From: Granulosicoccus sp.
Lineage (GTDB): Bacteria; Pseudomonadota; Gammaproteobacteria; Granulosicoccales; Granulosicoccaceae
Direction: 5' to 3'
DNA: 64,000 nucleotides
NCBI GenBank assembly: GCA_023301725.1
Contig: JALZUD010000108.1
Span: 1 to 64,000 of the forward strand
Shown here: piece by piece, positions 9,783 to 18,299 of the stretch
Position numbering within the stretch: the stretch's first letter is position 1
Layout: the number at the start of each line of letters is the position of its first letter
Notes under the pieces: model-generated
Told to the model about the DNA's origin: nothing
What the model saw: the letters and a program-made list of their open reading frames with translations, nothing else
Databases searched by the model: none
Position numbers and translations under genes: made by a program

Positions 9783-10475
9783 CTACGAACAAGCAACAGA
9801 TATTGAGCCTTCTTTTGATACCGCTTGCAATATTTCTTCGACGACCTCGTCGATCGACATGAAGCTTGAATCGATCAGCAAAGCATCTTTAGCAGCAACC
9901 AGTGGAGAGTGCTCACGCGAACTGTCTCGTTCATCGCGGGCTGAAATATCCTTCACCAAGCTGGCGATTATAACCTCCATGCCCTTATCTTTCAACTGCT
10001 TGGCGCGTCTGGCGGCTCTAACCTCCGCCGAGGCAGATAAATAGACTTTTATACATGCATCGGGGAAAACGACCGACCCCATATCTCGACCATCGGCGAT
10101 CAAGCCAGGATAAGCGCGAAAGCTCCTTTGCTCATCAAGCAATGAGGCTCTGACGCTGGGCATTACTGCCACCTTGGATGCAGCCTTTGCAGTGGCTTCA
10201 GAGCGCAGTTTCGCAGTTACATCGTTACCCGACAAATACACTCTGACACCCTCAGCTTGCGGGGTAAAAGTGGCTTGCATCGACTCAAGACTGGCCATAA
10301 CTGATGCTTCATCTGTTAGATCAGCACCCGCCTCCATAGCGTGCAAGCCTGCAGCTCGATAGACCGCACCGCTATCTAGCAGGTGATAATTCAATTTTTC
10401 AGCCAGCGCTTGAGCAACAGTGCCCTTGCCTGCCCCTGAAGGACCATCAATGGCGATTACTGGCACCTTGCTCAT
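9783..10475 (-). CDS. cmk: Cytidylate kinase
   Basis: Phosphorylates CMP and dCMP with ATP in pyrimidine nucleotide salvage and RNA turnover. The 230-residue protein opens with the P-loop DGPSGAGKGT (residues 10-19), then has DGRDMG and the substrate-loop sequence ISARDERD. Length matches the family. The start ATG at 10475 overlaps the aroA stop by 4 bp (ATGA), showing translational coupling. The last residues (KEGSISVACS) are unusual but short. Confidence 0.96.
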   Translation of the reverse strand: MSKVPVIAIDGPSGAGKGTVAQALAEKLNYHLLDSGAVYRAAGLHAMEAGADLTDEASVMASLESMQATFTPQAEGVRVYLSGNDVTAKLRSEATAKAASKVAVMPSVRASLLDEQRSFRAYPGLIADGRDMGSVVFPDACIKVYLSASAEVRAARRAKQLKDKGMEVIIASLVKDISARDERDSSREHSPLVAAKDALLIDSSFMSIDEVVEEILQAVSKEGSISVACS

Positions 10476-11806
10476 CCGCGTTCCTCAATATTGAGGCCGG
10501 TTGCCGCGGCAATGTGCGAAAAACCGGGGAATGAGGTATTGACGTTTGCACAGTCGAGAACAGTGATAGGCCCGTCACTGATCAACGATGCCATGGCAAA
10601 TGACATTGCTGTGCGATGGTCTCCACAGCTATCGGCCACACCACCCGATAAGCGCTTACCCACAATTTTTGCGCCATCAGGCGTATCTGTGATGTCCGCA
10701 CCAAGGGCGCGCAAACCGTCTGCCATGACCTGAATGCGGTCAGTTTCCTTAACACGAAGCTCTTCTGCGCCACTCACAACAGTCGTGCCCGTGGCAGCCG
10801 CTGCAGCAACGAACAAAGCCGGAAACTCGTCAATCGCTAGAGAAACAAGCTCTTCAGGTACATCGATGCCTTTGAGTTGTGACCCGATAACTCGTAGGTC
10901 AGCAACGGGCTCTCCTCCCGTTTCGTGCAGGTTTTCTACCTCGATGGATGCGCCCATCAATCGCAATATGTCGATAACACCGGTACGGCTGGGATTCAAG
11001 CCAACACCCTTAATAAGCAACTTGCTGCCGGGTGTCATGGAGGCGCCTACCAGAAAGAATGCTGATGACGAGATATCACCTGGAACCGTAAGCGTTGTGG
11101 CGCTAAGCGTTTGCCCGCCCACAATCGACGAAGTTAGTCCGCTGACCGACACGTCCACCCCAAAACCGCGCAGCATGCGCTCTGTGTGATCGCGCGTTAC
11201 TGCCGGCTCATGGACAACGGTCTTGCCGCTGGCATGCAGCCCCGCTAGCAATACCGCTGATTTGACCTGAGCGCTGGCAATAGGACACGTGTATTCAATA
11301 GCTTTCAACCTATCACTCTGACGGATAACCAACGGTGGGGTGCCGGCACCCGTGGTGCCGATATGCGCACCCATTTGCGCTAAGGGATCGGTTACACGGC
11401 GCATCGGGCGACCATTTAACGACCCATCACCCGTGAGAGTACACGGCATCTGCAGTCCCGCAAAAAGCCCGGTTAAAAGCCGCATTCCTGTGCCTGAGTT
11501 ACCCAAATAGATATCGCTAGAAGGAGTTTGCAGTGCACCAATTCCCTGCCCGTGCAGACTCACCTCACCGGGTCCTCCCCGCTCGATTCGAACACCCATT
11601 GACTGAAAGGCTGCAAGGGTGTGAAGGCTATCCTCACCCTCGAGAAATCCGGACACTTCCGTGACGCCGTTGGCGATAGCACCGAACATGATAGAGCGGT
11701 GCGACATAGACTTGTCCCCTGGCACCGTCATGTCCCCGTGGAGATTGGTACCCGGACTAACAACAAAAGATGTAGTTGAAGGGTTATGGCCTGCAGCTTG
11801 TGTCAC
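10472..11806 (-). CDS. aroA: 3-phosphoshikimate 1-carboxyvinyltransferase (EPSP synthase)
   Basis: Transfers enolpyruvyl from PEP to shikimate 3-phosphate, the sixth step of the shikimate pathway. The 444-residue protein begins at a GTG (11806); no better ATG precedes the conserved PGDKSMSHR. Other family signatures are LGNSGTGMRLLTG, DGSLNGRPMRR and ELRVKETDRI near the C-terminus. The G in LGNSGTG and the later VTRDHTERML belong to the active-site clefts. It heads the aroA-cmk pair and is divergent from fur. In many relatives tyrA lies directly upstream; here tyrA is about 11 kb away. Confidence 0.96.
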   Translation of the reverse strand: MTQAAGHNPSTTSFVVSPGTNLHGDMTVPGDKSMSHRSIMFGAIANGVTEVSGFLEGEDSLHTLAAFQSMGVRIERGGPGEVSLHGQGIGALQTPSSDIYLGNSGTGMRLLTGLFAGLQMPCTLTGDGSLNGRPMRRVTDPLAQMGAHIGTTGAGTPPLVIRQSDRLKAIEYTCPIASAQVKSAVLLAGLHASGKTVVHEPAVTRDHTERMLRGFGVDVSVSGLTSSIVGGQTLSATTLTVPGDISSSAFFLVGASMTPGSKLLIKGVGLNPSRTGVIDILRLMGASIEVENLHETGGEPVADLRVIGSQLKGIDVPEELVSLAIDEFPALFVAAAAATGTTVVSGAEELRVKETDRIQVMADGLRALGADITDTPDGAKIVGKRLSGGVADSCGDHRTAMSFAMASLISDGPITVLDCANVNTSFPGFSHIAAATGLNIEERG

Positions 11807-11968
11807 GATATATTTTCCGATAAATATAGTGCAATGTTAACACTGCATACGAGCAGACAAGTCGCTTGGGCATGCCAACTCGTCATAACCCTGATTCTAT
11901 TGTGGATTTAGGTGTAGAATCCTAGATAGACAACCGATCGACTAGAACCCAGGTAAAGTTGCGCCCCG
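11807..11968. promoter_or_regulatory. Divergent aroA-fur promoter region
   Basis: A 162-bp gap between divergent aroA and fur. It is AT-rich around 11815-11840 and 11890-11930, as expected for promoters. I could not place a Fur box or sigma-70 boxes convincingly. Confidence 0.35.
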
Positions 11969-12439
11969 ATGAAGCAAAACACAGCCAATACTGACCTGAA
12001 AAAAGCAGGCCTCAAAGTCACTTTGCCACGGGTAAGCATTCTTGAAATACTCGAAGAGGCCGAGCAGCATCACATGAGTGCTGAGGACGTCTACAAAACT
12101 TTATTGAAAAATGGCAACGAGATTGGCCTAGCGACCGTTTACCGGGTACTGACCCAGTTCGAGGCCGCAGGGCTTGTTACTCGCCACCATTTCGATGGCG
12201 GCCAAGCGATATTTGAGCTGGATACCGGCGACAACCACGATCACATTGTGTGCTTGAAAACAGGCAAAGTATCGGAATTTAAAGACGCTGTTATCGAAGA
12301 GCGGCTTGAGCAAATTGCCAAAGAGCTGGGTTACACACTCGATGATCACAAAATTGTGCTGTACGGCGAGGTCATAGACTCCAACAAGACTAAGCCTTTC
12401 CTACACATTAAGTCATCCAAAACAGAGGCGGCAGACTAA
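11969..12439 (+). CDS. fur: Ferric uptake regulator Fur
   Basis: An iron-responsive repressor of iron uptake and related genes. The 156-residue protein has the N-terminal winged helix (KVTLPRVSILEIL, ATVYRVLTQFEAAGLV) and the C-terminal metal-binding dimer domain with NHDHIVC. The usual second cysteine of a zinc CxxC pair is replaced: the sequence reads CLKTG, as in some other gammaproteobacterial Fur proteins. The tail after residue 135 is slightly longer than in E. coli. A weak inverted repeat (CAGATTC/GAATCTG, 12444-12471) follows the stop. Confidence 0.93.
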   Translation: MKQNTANTDLKKAGLKVTLPRVSILEILEEAEQHHMSAEDVYKTLLKNGNEIGLATVYRVLTQFEAAGLVTRHHFDGGQAIFELDTGDNHDHIVCLKTGKVSEFKDAVIEERLEQIAKELGYTLDDHKIVLYGEVIDSNKTKPFLHIKSSKTEAAD

Positions 12440-12568
12440 CTACCAGATTCTTTTTGATTTTCTGGAATCTGCTCAGCATTGAAAAAAGCGCTGCAGGCAA
12501 ACCCGCAACAACCAGACCCGCGTGTGCCGAGCAAGCTGCATAACTACGACTAAGTTACCATTACTCAT

Positions 12569-13042
12569 ATGCAAGAAGTATTTTTAGCGGGCGGCTGTGT
12601 GTGGGGAGTGCAAGAGTATTGTCGACACATTCCAGGCGTTATCCACACTCGCGCTGGCCGAGCAAACGGAAAGAGCCACTCCACAACAGAACCCTACGAT
12701 GGTTACGCTGAGAGCGTTCGGATTCAATTTGATGAAACCTTGCTGACCATTCACGAGCTAATGACGGAGCTATTCGACATCATTGACCCTTACAGTGTCA
12801 ATCGCCAAGGTGATGATACTGGCAAAAAATACCGCACTGGCATCTATAGTCAACACTCCGAACACCTGACACTAGCTCGTGCGTTTATCAACTCTCGTAC
12901 TGACAGCCAACGCATTGTGGTTGAAGTGTTGCCATTGTCAAATTTTGTCGAAAGCGATCTCGAACACCAAGACCGACTGCAGCGTTGTCCAGACGACTAT
13001 TGCCACATAGACGAACAGCTGCTGAACAAACACAAACGATAA
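12569..13042 (+). CDS. Peptide methionine sulfoxide reductase MsrA-like protein
   Basis: Reduces the S-epimer of methionine sulfoxide in proteins. The 157-residue protein starts almost at the active site: Cys10 lies in GGCVWGVQEY, where the family usually has GGCFWG, so the Phe is replaced by Val. YDGYAESVRIQFDET and the DTGKKYRTGIY segment match the MsrA fold. Length is near the minimum for MsrA. No second resolving-cysteine motif is obvious at the tail. It follows fur on the same strand after 129 bp and converges on the DoxX-NDH2 gene. Confidence 0.85.
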   Translation: MQEVFLAGGCVWGVQEYCRHIPGVIHTRAGRANGKSHSTTEPYDGYAESVRIQFDETLLTIHELMTELFDIIDPYSVNRQGDDTGKKYRTGIYSQHSEHLTLARAFINSRTDSQRIVVEVLPLSNFVESDLEHQDRLQRCPDDYCHIDEQLLNKHKR

Positions 13043-13110
13043 CCTCTAGATGTTAACCCTAGTGTTAACAATCACTGAGCGCGCGGGCCTTAGTACACAA
13101 CGCTCATAAT

Positions 13111-13136
13111 CTCCTCTCAGCCAAATGTGAGAGGAG
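13111..13136. terminator. Perfect 9-bp hairpin between convergent genes
   Basis: CTCCTCTCA (13111-13119) pairs with TGAGAGGAG (13128-13136) across an 8-base loop, midway between the convergent msrA-like and DoxX-NDH2 stops. There is no clear T run on either side, so it may work as a bidirectional transcription stop or mRNA-end stabiliser. Confidence 0.55.
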
Positions 13137-13150
13137 TCATCCCTACGTGT

Positions 13151-15325
13151 TCAGTCAGCGTCCTTTACACTTTTGTCTTGTCTCGACACATCAGCCTGCT
13201 CAGTCGTTGTGAAGCGAAGGTTCATGATATCGGGCGAAAACAGCATACTCCAAGTCCACTCGAAGAAGATTCTTGTTTTCTTGGCAAACGTCGGCATCAA
13301 CGACAGATAAAAGGCGCGCCACATCAGCCATGCCGGAAACCCACCAAGACGAATAACACCAAACATTTCAGCGACACCATTTAGGTGGCCAATGGTTGCC
13401 ATTGAACCTTTTGACTCATAATTAAATGGTTGAGTCGCTTCGCCGCGGACTACCCGAGCGATATTCTTGGCCAGCTGCTGCCCTTCGCGAATAGCGAATT
13501 GAGCAGTGGGTGGTGATAATTTACCATCGTGCTCATTCGGCACCAGCGCACAATCGCCTATGGCCCAGATTGCAGGATGACCTTGTACGGACATGTCTGA
13601 ATCAACCAACAAACGACCACGTTCATTGGGAACATCAACCTTTTCGATGAGTGGATTTGGCTTGGTACCAATCGTACAAATGATGGTTGCACCGTCTACT
13701 CGACCTTGTGTGTCAGTGACAACACCTTGTTCGTCAACCTCAGACACGCCCGTTTTAAGTAATAAATTCACTCCACGCTTGGGCATCTCTTTTTTGACGT
13801 GCTCACCAAACGAAGGTGCCATTTCTGTTAGTGGTAATACATCACGATGAATAATGGTGACTTTAAGATCTTCATCGTTCAGACGCGGATAATGCTTTTG
13901 AGATGCGAGAATAAAATCCTGAATGGCACCACCAACCTCTACACCACTAAAGCCTGCACCAATAACAATAAAGTGTCCCATCCATTGTCGTAAGTTTGGC
14001 TCTTCCTCAAGTTCGGCTTTTTCCATTTGTTCTATTACGCGATTTCGAAGCCTTAGCGCATCACCGAGCAACTTGAAAGGTATGGCGTGTTGCTGCATTC
14101 CCGGAATAATATTGAGATTGGCACGCGACCCAAATGCAAACACGAGATGCTCATAAGCAATTGAGCCGTTTGTATCCTCAGCTTCAAAACTGACGACTTT
14201 TGATTCCGTGTCAACACCTGTGGCGCGAGCGGTAATAAACCGTGTTTTTCGAATCATTCTACGAATAGGGGCGATAACATGACTAGGTAAAACACTGGCA
14301 CCAACCACTTCCGCAAGCATGGGATTAAACGTGGTGTAGTTCTCTTCGCTAATCAGTACAACTTGCCAGTCATCAGGCAGCAATCGCTCTAGTTTTCCGA
14401 CCAGTTGGGTGCCAGCAAAACCACCGCCTATAACCACTACGTTCTTTTTGTCGAGCGACAGAATATGCTCAACTTCTAGCTCAGAGCCAAATCGAATCAG
14501 GCGAAGCGACACTATTGCGCAAATGATCAGTAGATGAAACAGGATGTTGATAAATCCAATTTTCGAATCAGCTGTGTCAGGAATCGCAACAAAAAGCAAA
14601 TGAACCACCGTTAAGGCGATAAGCATCCAACCCACGCTTGCAATTTGAAAACCTGTGAGCAGCGAAAGCCCCCCAATTAACGACAGAACAAGAAAGAATC
14701 CACTCACCCAGTCATTATTGGGTATCACGACGCCGTCTGCCTGGCCACTAATCCCTAATACAAAGTAGGCAAGGAAAGGCACAGCAACAGCAAACCGGAT
14801 GATCGACACACCCATGTTTTTTCCGACGCCTGTGGTTACGTAGTTTGCGGACGAGGACAGCTTACCGAAATCCTTGTGCGCTAACCAATGGAAGACGCTG
14901 GTGCCGCGTCCAATTGCCCAACGGCCACTACCCAGAAAAAACATCGCGATATACAGCCCTGCCCCCATAAAATGAGCGTAGAAACTGAGTAGCCGAATAC
15001 TGGAATTTGTGTCGTTGACCACGACCAACGATTCTGCCACCAAAGTAATGATCACTAATGGAGGCACAGCCAGCCTAATGTTCCACCCTATGATAAGCAT
15101 GAGGCCACCGACTATTTCAGCAACGATAACCACATCGAATAGCCAAGCAAGATGGGGCTGAAGCACATCGGGAAAACCAGCCATCAGCGCAAGAAAGTCA
15201 GCTGGCATCAAAAGTTTAAAAATACCCGGGATTAGAAAAAATAATCCCGCGCAGATTCTTAATAAACCAACTCCTGTATCAGTGAGTTTTGTTGACTGAT
15301 TTAAAACCGTGGTAACTTCAGACAT
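13151..15325 (-). CDS. DoxX-type membrane domain fused to type II NADH dehydrogenase-like flavoprotein
   Basis: A 724-residue fusion. Residues about 15-145 form a DoxX-like four-helix unit, and residues about 170-280 form a second similar membrane unit. Residues about 293-700 are an NDH-2-like pyridine nucleotide-disulfide oxidoreductase: FAD motif GGGFAG at 300-305, NAD motif GAGFSG at 456-461, and the second FAD contact AIGDCA at 588-593. NDH-2 enzymes pass electrons from NADH to quinone at the inner membrane without pumping protons. The fused membrane part may anchor the enzyme or provide a quinone or thiol site; that is inference. The C-terminus (AFYLSLMPTFAKKTRIFFEWTWSML) fits the amphipathic membrane-binding tail of NDH-2. 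It is followed by a convergent msrA-like gene. Confidence 0.85.
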   Translation of the reverse strand: MSEVTTVLNQSTKLTDTGVGLLRICAGLFFLIPGIFKLLMPADFLALMAGFPDVLQPHLAWLFDVVIVAEIVGGLMLIIGWNIRLAVPPLVIITLVAESLVVVNDTNSSIRLLSFYAHFMGAGLYIAMFFLGSGRWAIGRGTSVFHWLAHKDFGKLSSSANYVTTGVGKNMGVSIIRFAVAVPFLAYFVLGISGQADGVVIPNNDWVSGFFLVLSLIGGLSLLTGFQIASVGWMLIALTVVHLLFVAIPDTADSKIGFINILFHLLIICAIVSLRLIRFGSELEVEHILSLDKKNVVVIGGGFAGTQLVGKLERLLPDDWQVVLISEENYTTFNPMLAEVVGASVLPSHVIAPIRRMIRKTRFITARATGVDTESKVVSFEAEDTNGSIAYEHLVFAFGSRANLNIIPGMQQHAIPFKLLGDALRLRNRVIEQMEKAELEEEPNLRQWMGHFIVIGAGFSGVEVGGAIQDFILASQKHYPRLNDEDLKVTIIHRDVLPLTEMAPSFGEHVKKEMPKRGVNLLLKTGVSEVDEQGVVTDTQGRVDGATIICTIGTKPNPLIEKVDVPNERGRLLVDSDMSVQGHPAIWAIGDCALVPNEHDGKLSPPTAQFAIREGQQLAKNIARVVRGEATQPFNYESKGSMATIGHLNGVAEMFGVIRLGGFPAWLMWRAFYLSLMPTFAKKTRIFFEWTWSMLFSPDIMNLRFTTTEQADVSRQDKSVKDAD

Positions 15326-15448
15326 ATTCTTTGATCTCTTCGACTCTTACTTTAGGCCCTTGCTATTTTCACACTCTAAGCGCTTTATATCACTAATATA
15401 GCAAGTTCTGGTCGGATCCAACCGTTGGACACCACCCCACCATCCCCA

Positions 15449-16567
15449 CTACCCTTGGTGCTGGGCGCCAATACCTTGAAATAGTTTTGAAATATCAACA
15501 GTTGGTTTCTTGCCAATATGTTCAAAATTTTCATCAAGCCAGGTACAGGCGGTCTCGCGACCGATATCTCGCAAATGGGTCAAAAACGCCCATTCAGCAT
15601 TCATCTTTGAAGACGCGCCTAATGTCGCAAGTTCAGAGTGATTTTCAATGATATGAATACGTGTTTCACGATATTCCTTGCTTGACAACTTTCCTTCCTT
15701 AATCAAACGCGCTACGAAATCGATAGAACGTAACTCTTTCAGCAAGCTGGAATTGAAGCTAATTTCGTTAACACGATTCATTATCTCTTGCGGAGTCTTC
15801 GGAGCACCCCGTCGCTCGAGAGGATTGATTTGAATGACAACAATATCAGCACAATCTGTGTGAGTATGAAAAGGAAACAGCGCAGGATTTCCCATATATC
15901 CGCCATCCCAATACGGCACCCCGTCGATCTCTACAGCTTGGAAAACCATGGGCAAACAGGCAGAGGCCATGACCATATCTGACGTTAGTGTCCGTGAATC
16001 AAATACCTTTACCCGCCCTGTCTCCACGTTGGTAGCCGAGATGAAGAGTTTGACTTTACTACAATTTCGAACCCTTTCAAAATCGACCACTTCTTCGATC
16101 AACTCGTGTAGGGGGTTTTTGTTAAACGGGTTGGTTTGGTAAGGCGATACGACACGCGAGAGCGCGTCTAGCATGTGATAACCCGGTGAATTGTCTAAGC
16201 TCCAATTGCCTGACAAAACATCGTAAGGCGTGCGTTTGATCGGGCTGTTTTTGGTCGATTTACTCATTTCATGCCAGAAGTGCTCCAATGCTTCACGACC
16301 GCCATCGTTGCCCCCTTTCATCATGCCGTCAACACAAACCGTGGCATTCATAGCGCCTGCAGAAGTGCCGGAGATAGCCGCAAAATCTATTCGGCCATCT
16401 TCCAGTATCCGATCAAGAACACCCCAGGTAAAAGCGCCGTGCGACCCACCACCTTGAAGCGCAAGGTTGATCGTTTTAGTCTTGCTCGCAGCTGCACTTC
16501 GCCTTGCTGGCTTCTTTGCAGCTTTACTCACAGGCTTTGCAGTAGTTTTTGCTTTAGTGTTCGCCAT
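15449..16567 (-). CDS. Patatin-like phospholipase
   Basis: A serine lipid acyl hydrolase of 372 residues. The oxyanion motif GGGSHG, the nucleophile elbow GTSAG and the catalytic Asp in DGGYMGNP form the patatin Ser-Asp dyad. A Lys/Ala-rich N-terminal tail of about 30 residues precedes the domain and resembles a basic disordered or phasin-like segment. The ATG at 16567 is chosen because GGAG lies 9 bases upstream; a TTG five codons earlier is less likely. The start overlaps the end of the upstream cupin lipoprotein gene by 14 bp. A bdhA-patatin pair occurs in other bacteria (for example bdhA-patD of Legionella), suggesting a role in polyhydroxybutyrate or membrane-lipid turnover. Confidence 0.9.
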   Translation of the reverse strand: MANTKAKTTAKPVSKAAKKPARRSAAASKTKTINLALQGGGSHGAFTWGVLDRILEDGRIDFAAISGTSAGAMNATVCVDGMMKGGNDGGREALEHFWHEMSKSTKNSPIKRTPYDVLSGNWSLDNSPGYHMLDALSRVVSPYQTNPFNKNPLHELIEEVVDFERVRNCSKVKLFISATNVETGRVKVFDSRTLTSDMVMASACLPMVFQAVEIDGVPYWDGGYMGNPALFPFHTHTDCADIVVIQINPLERRGAPKTPQEIMNRVNEISFNSSLLKELRSIDFVARLIKEGKLSSKEYRETRIHIIENHSELATLGASSKMNAEWAFLTHLRDIGRETACTWLDENFEHIGKKPTVDISKLFQGIGAQHQG

Positions 16568-17417
16568 GTGCAAGTACTCCAACTGGAACTATGTCTTCAA
16601 CTTCGCTCAAAGGCTCAACAACACCGAAATACACTGTTGCAGGCACATCGCCAGTATTTTCCCAATAGCCCGTTGCGCCGTTTGCCAGACTGCTGCCAGT
16701 GCGCACTGCAAGGGTTACTGCATCAGTCGAATCTGAACGATGCTCCTGCACTTCGCCTTCCCAGACAAATGCTTGCAGCGGCTCACCTGGTCCTGTGAAA
16801 TCTGCCAACACACCACCTGGCTCAATAGTGGCACGATACGTAGTTAGTCCCCAACCTGTTCCATAGACGCCCTCAAAATGAGAGCCGATATCCACTACGC
16901 CTAGTAGATCGTTTTGCGCACCATTGGTGGCTGGAAGGTTAAAATCTTGTTGAGCCGGCTTGGCAGAAACTTCAATGGCAGAAAAATCTTTAGCCACAGG
17001 TTGCACATCAAAGGCGATTAAATGAACAGTCTCAGTGCCAGCGTTACGCCACCAATGAGCTAGCTTGCCTGCCTCTTTAGCCAGTCCACCTGTTTTGTGA
17101 AGAATAGGTTTCTCTACAAGACTTGAGAACTCAAATATTTCGCCCGAGGCAACCGTAAAAACTGCAGGACGGTGTTCGTGACCGTGGATGGGGACGATGC
17201 CCTCAGGGCCACCGATGGTCCAGAATCGTGTTCGTAAGTTACGCCCGGCAAGCTCTGCAATACCCTCTGCCTCCAATGGTTGTGTAGCCACCTCCACGTT
17301 ACTTAATTTTTCTCCACTCGCAGGTCCGGTTAGCCCGAGAATAGTATTGTTTTTAGTGGCGCAACCGGCTAAGGCTGCTGAAATAAGCAAGGCACTGATT
17401 AGATAAATCGGCTTCAT
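16554..17417 (-). CDS. Putative lipoprotein with duplicated cupin-like domain
   Basis: A 287-residue protein with a lipoprotein signal peptide: basic start, hydrophobic core and lipobox LAGC around residue 18. The start at 17417 is set by GGAG eight bases upstream; the frame continues upstream but without signal-peptide logic. The mature part has two beta-rich halves with cupin-like features: IHGHEHRPAVFTVASGEIFEF in the first, and a PGGVLADFTGPGEPLQAFVWEGEVQE segment in the second. His residues of the first half could bind metal. Substrate unknown. It sits between bdhA and the patatin gene in an apparent operon. Confidence 0.7.
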   Translation of the reverse strand: MKPIYLISALLISAALAGCATKNNTILGLTGPASGEKLSNVEVATQPLEAEGIAELAGRNLRTRFWTIGGPEGIVPIHGHEHRPAVFTVASGEIFEFSSLVEKPILHKTGGLAKEAGKLAHWWRNAGTETVHLIAFDVQPVAKDFSAIEVSAKPAQQDFNLPATNGAQNDLLGVVDIGSHFEGVYGTGWGLTTYRATIEPGGVLADFTGPGEPLQAFVWEGEVQEHRSDSTDAVTLAVRTGSSLANGATGYWENTGDVPATVYFGVVEPLSEVEDIVPVGVLAHGEH

Positions 17418-17446
17418 TATGATGCTCCTATTTTTATAGATGTATT

Positions 17447-18229
17447 TTACTGAGCTACCCAACCACCGTCGACAGGAAGAGCTGTGCCGGTGATTGAATT
17501 CGCGCTGTCGGAGCATAAGAAAACAGCAAGACCCGCCATCTCTTCTACTGTGGCAAATTTCTTGGTAGGTTGTGCAGCCAACAGAACGTCACGCTTAACC
17601 TGCTCTTCCGTCAAACCACGTGCCTTTGCCGTGTCGGGTATTTGCTTCTCTACAAGTGGCGTCCAGACATAACCTGGGCAGATAGCGTTTACAGTAACGC
17701 CATGCTCGGCGCTCTCGAGCGCTACAGTTTTAGTGAGGCCGATGATGCCATGCTTGGCAGCTACGTAAGCAGACTTGTATGGAGACGCAACCAGACCGTG
17801 TGCGGATGCAATGTTAATAATACGACCCCAGCCACGCTCCTTCATACCAGCAATAACAGCTTTTGTTGTATAAAAAGCCGCCGACAAGTTTAGATTGATA
17901 ATGGCTTGCCATTTGTCATCTGGGAAATCTTCAACCGGCGAAACAAATTGAATTCCTGCATTGTTGACCAAGACGTCAACTCTGCCAAACGCCTCAACAG
18001 CGGTGCTAATCAGTTCGTTAGCGCCCTCAGGCGTCATCATATTTGCACGCGAATACACAGCCTTGATGCCGTGTTGAGTTTCGAGGCCTTTACGCGCCTC
18101 TTCAACCGCTTCAGGTGCTTCTATACCGTTCATGACAATGTTCATACCTGCAGCTGCCAGACCATTGGCTATGCCAAGTCCGATACCACTGGAAGACCCG
18201 GTAACTACTGCTGTTTTTGTATCGCTCAT
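17447..18229 (-). CDS. bdhA: D-3-hydroxybutyrate dehydrogenase
   Basis: Interconverts D-3-hydroxybutyrate and acetoacetate with NAD, the step that feeds polyhydroxybutyrate breakdown products into metabolism. The 260-residue SDR has TGSSSGIG (residues 10-17), NNAGIQ, the catalytic Tyr-Lys in SAYVAAKHG, and the family-typical NAICPGYVWTPLVEKQIPD. QPTKKFATVEEMAGLAVFLCSD also matches BdhA. It begins the bdhA-cupin lipoprotein-patatin run on the minus strand, 29 bp before the lipoprotein start. Confidence 0.92.
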   Translation of the reverse strand: MSDTKTAVVTGSSSGIGLGIANGLAAAGMNIVMNGIEAPEAVEEARKGLETQHGIKAVYSRANMMTPEGANELISTAVEAFGRVDVLVNNAGIQFVSPVEDFPDDKWQAIINLNLSAAFYTTKAVIAGMKERGWGRIINIASAHGLVASPYKSAYVAAKHGIIGLTKTVALESAEHGVTVNAICPGYVWTPLVEKQIPDTAKARGLTEEQVKRDVLLAAQPTKKFATVEEMAGLAVFLCSDSANSITGTALPVDGGWVAQ

Positions 18230-18299
18230 TGTTGCTTCTCTTTATCTTGAAATGTTGAATGTAAAATATTTGTAAAGCTGCCGATTAACAGGCTTGTAT

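Noticed and set aside
10734-11189. 151-codon open frame opposite aroA
   Set aside because: It lies wholly inside aroA on the other strand, is Ser/Thr/Pro-rich and matches no family; it is a shadow of aroA codon use.
12444-12471. Rho-independent terminator after fur
   Set aside because: The CAGATTC/GAATCTG stem is short and the T-rich stretch is in the loop rather than after the stem, so it is only noted under fur.
16271-16798. 175-codon open frame across the patatin and lipoprotein genes
   Set aside because: It is antisense to two well-supported genes and has a composition typical of shadow frames.
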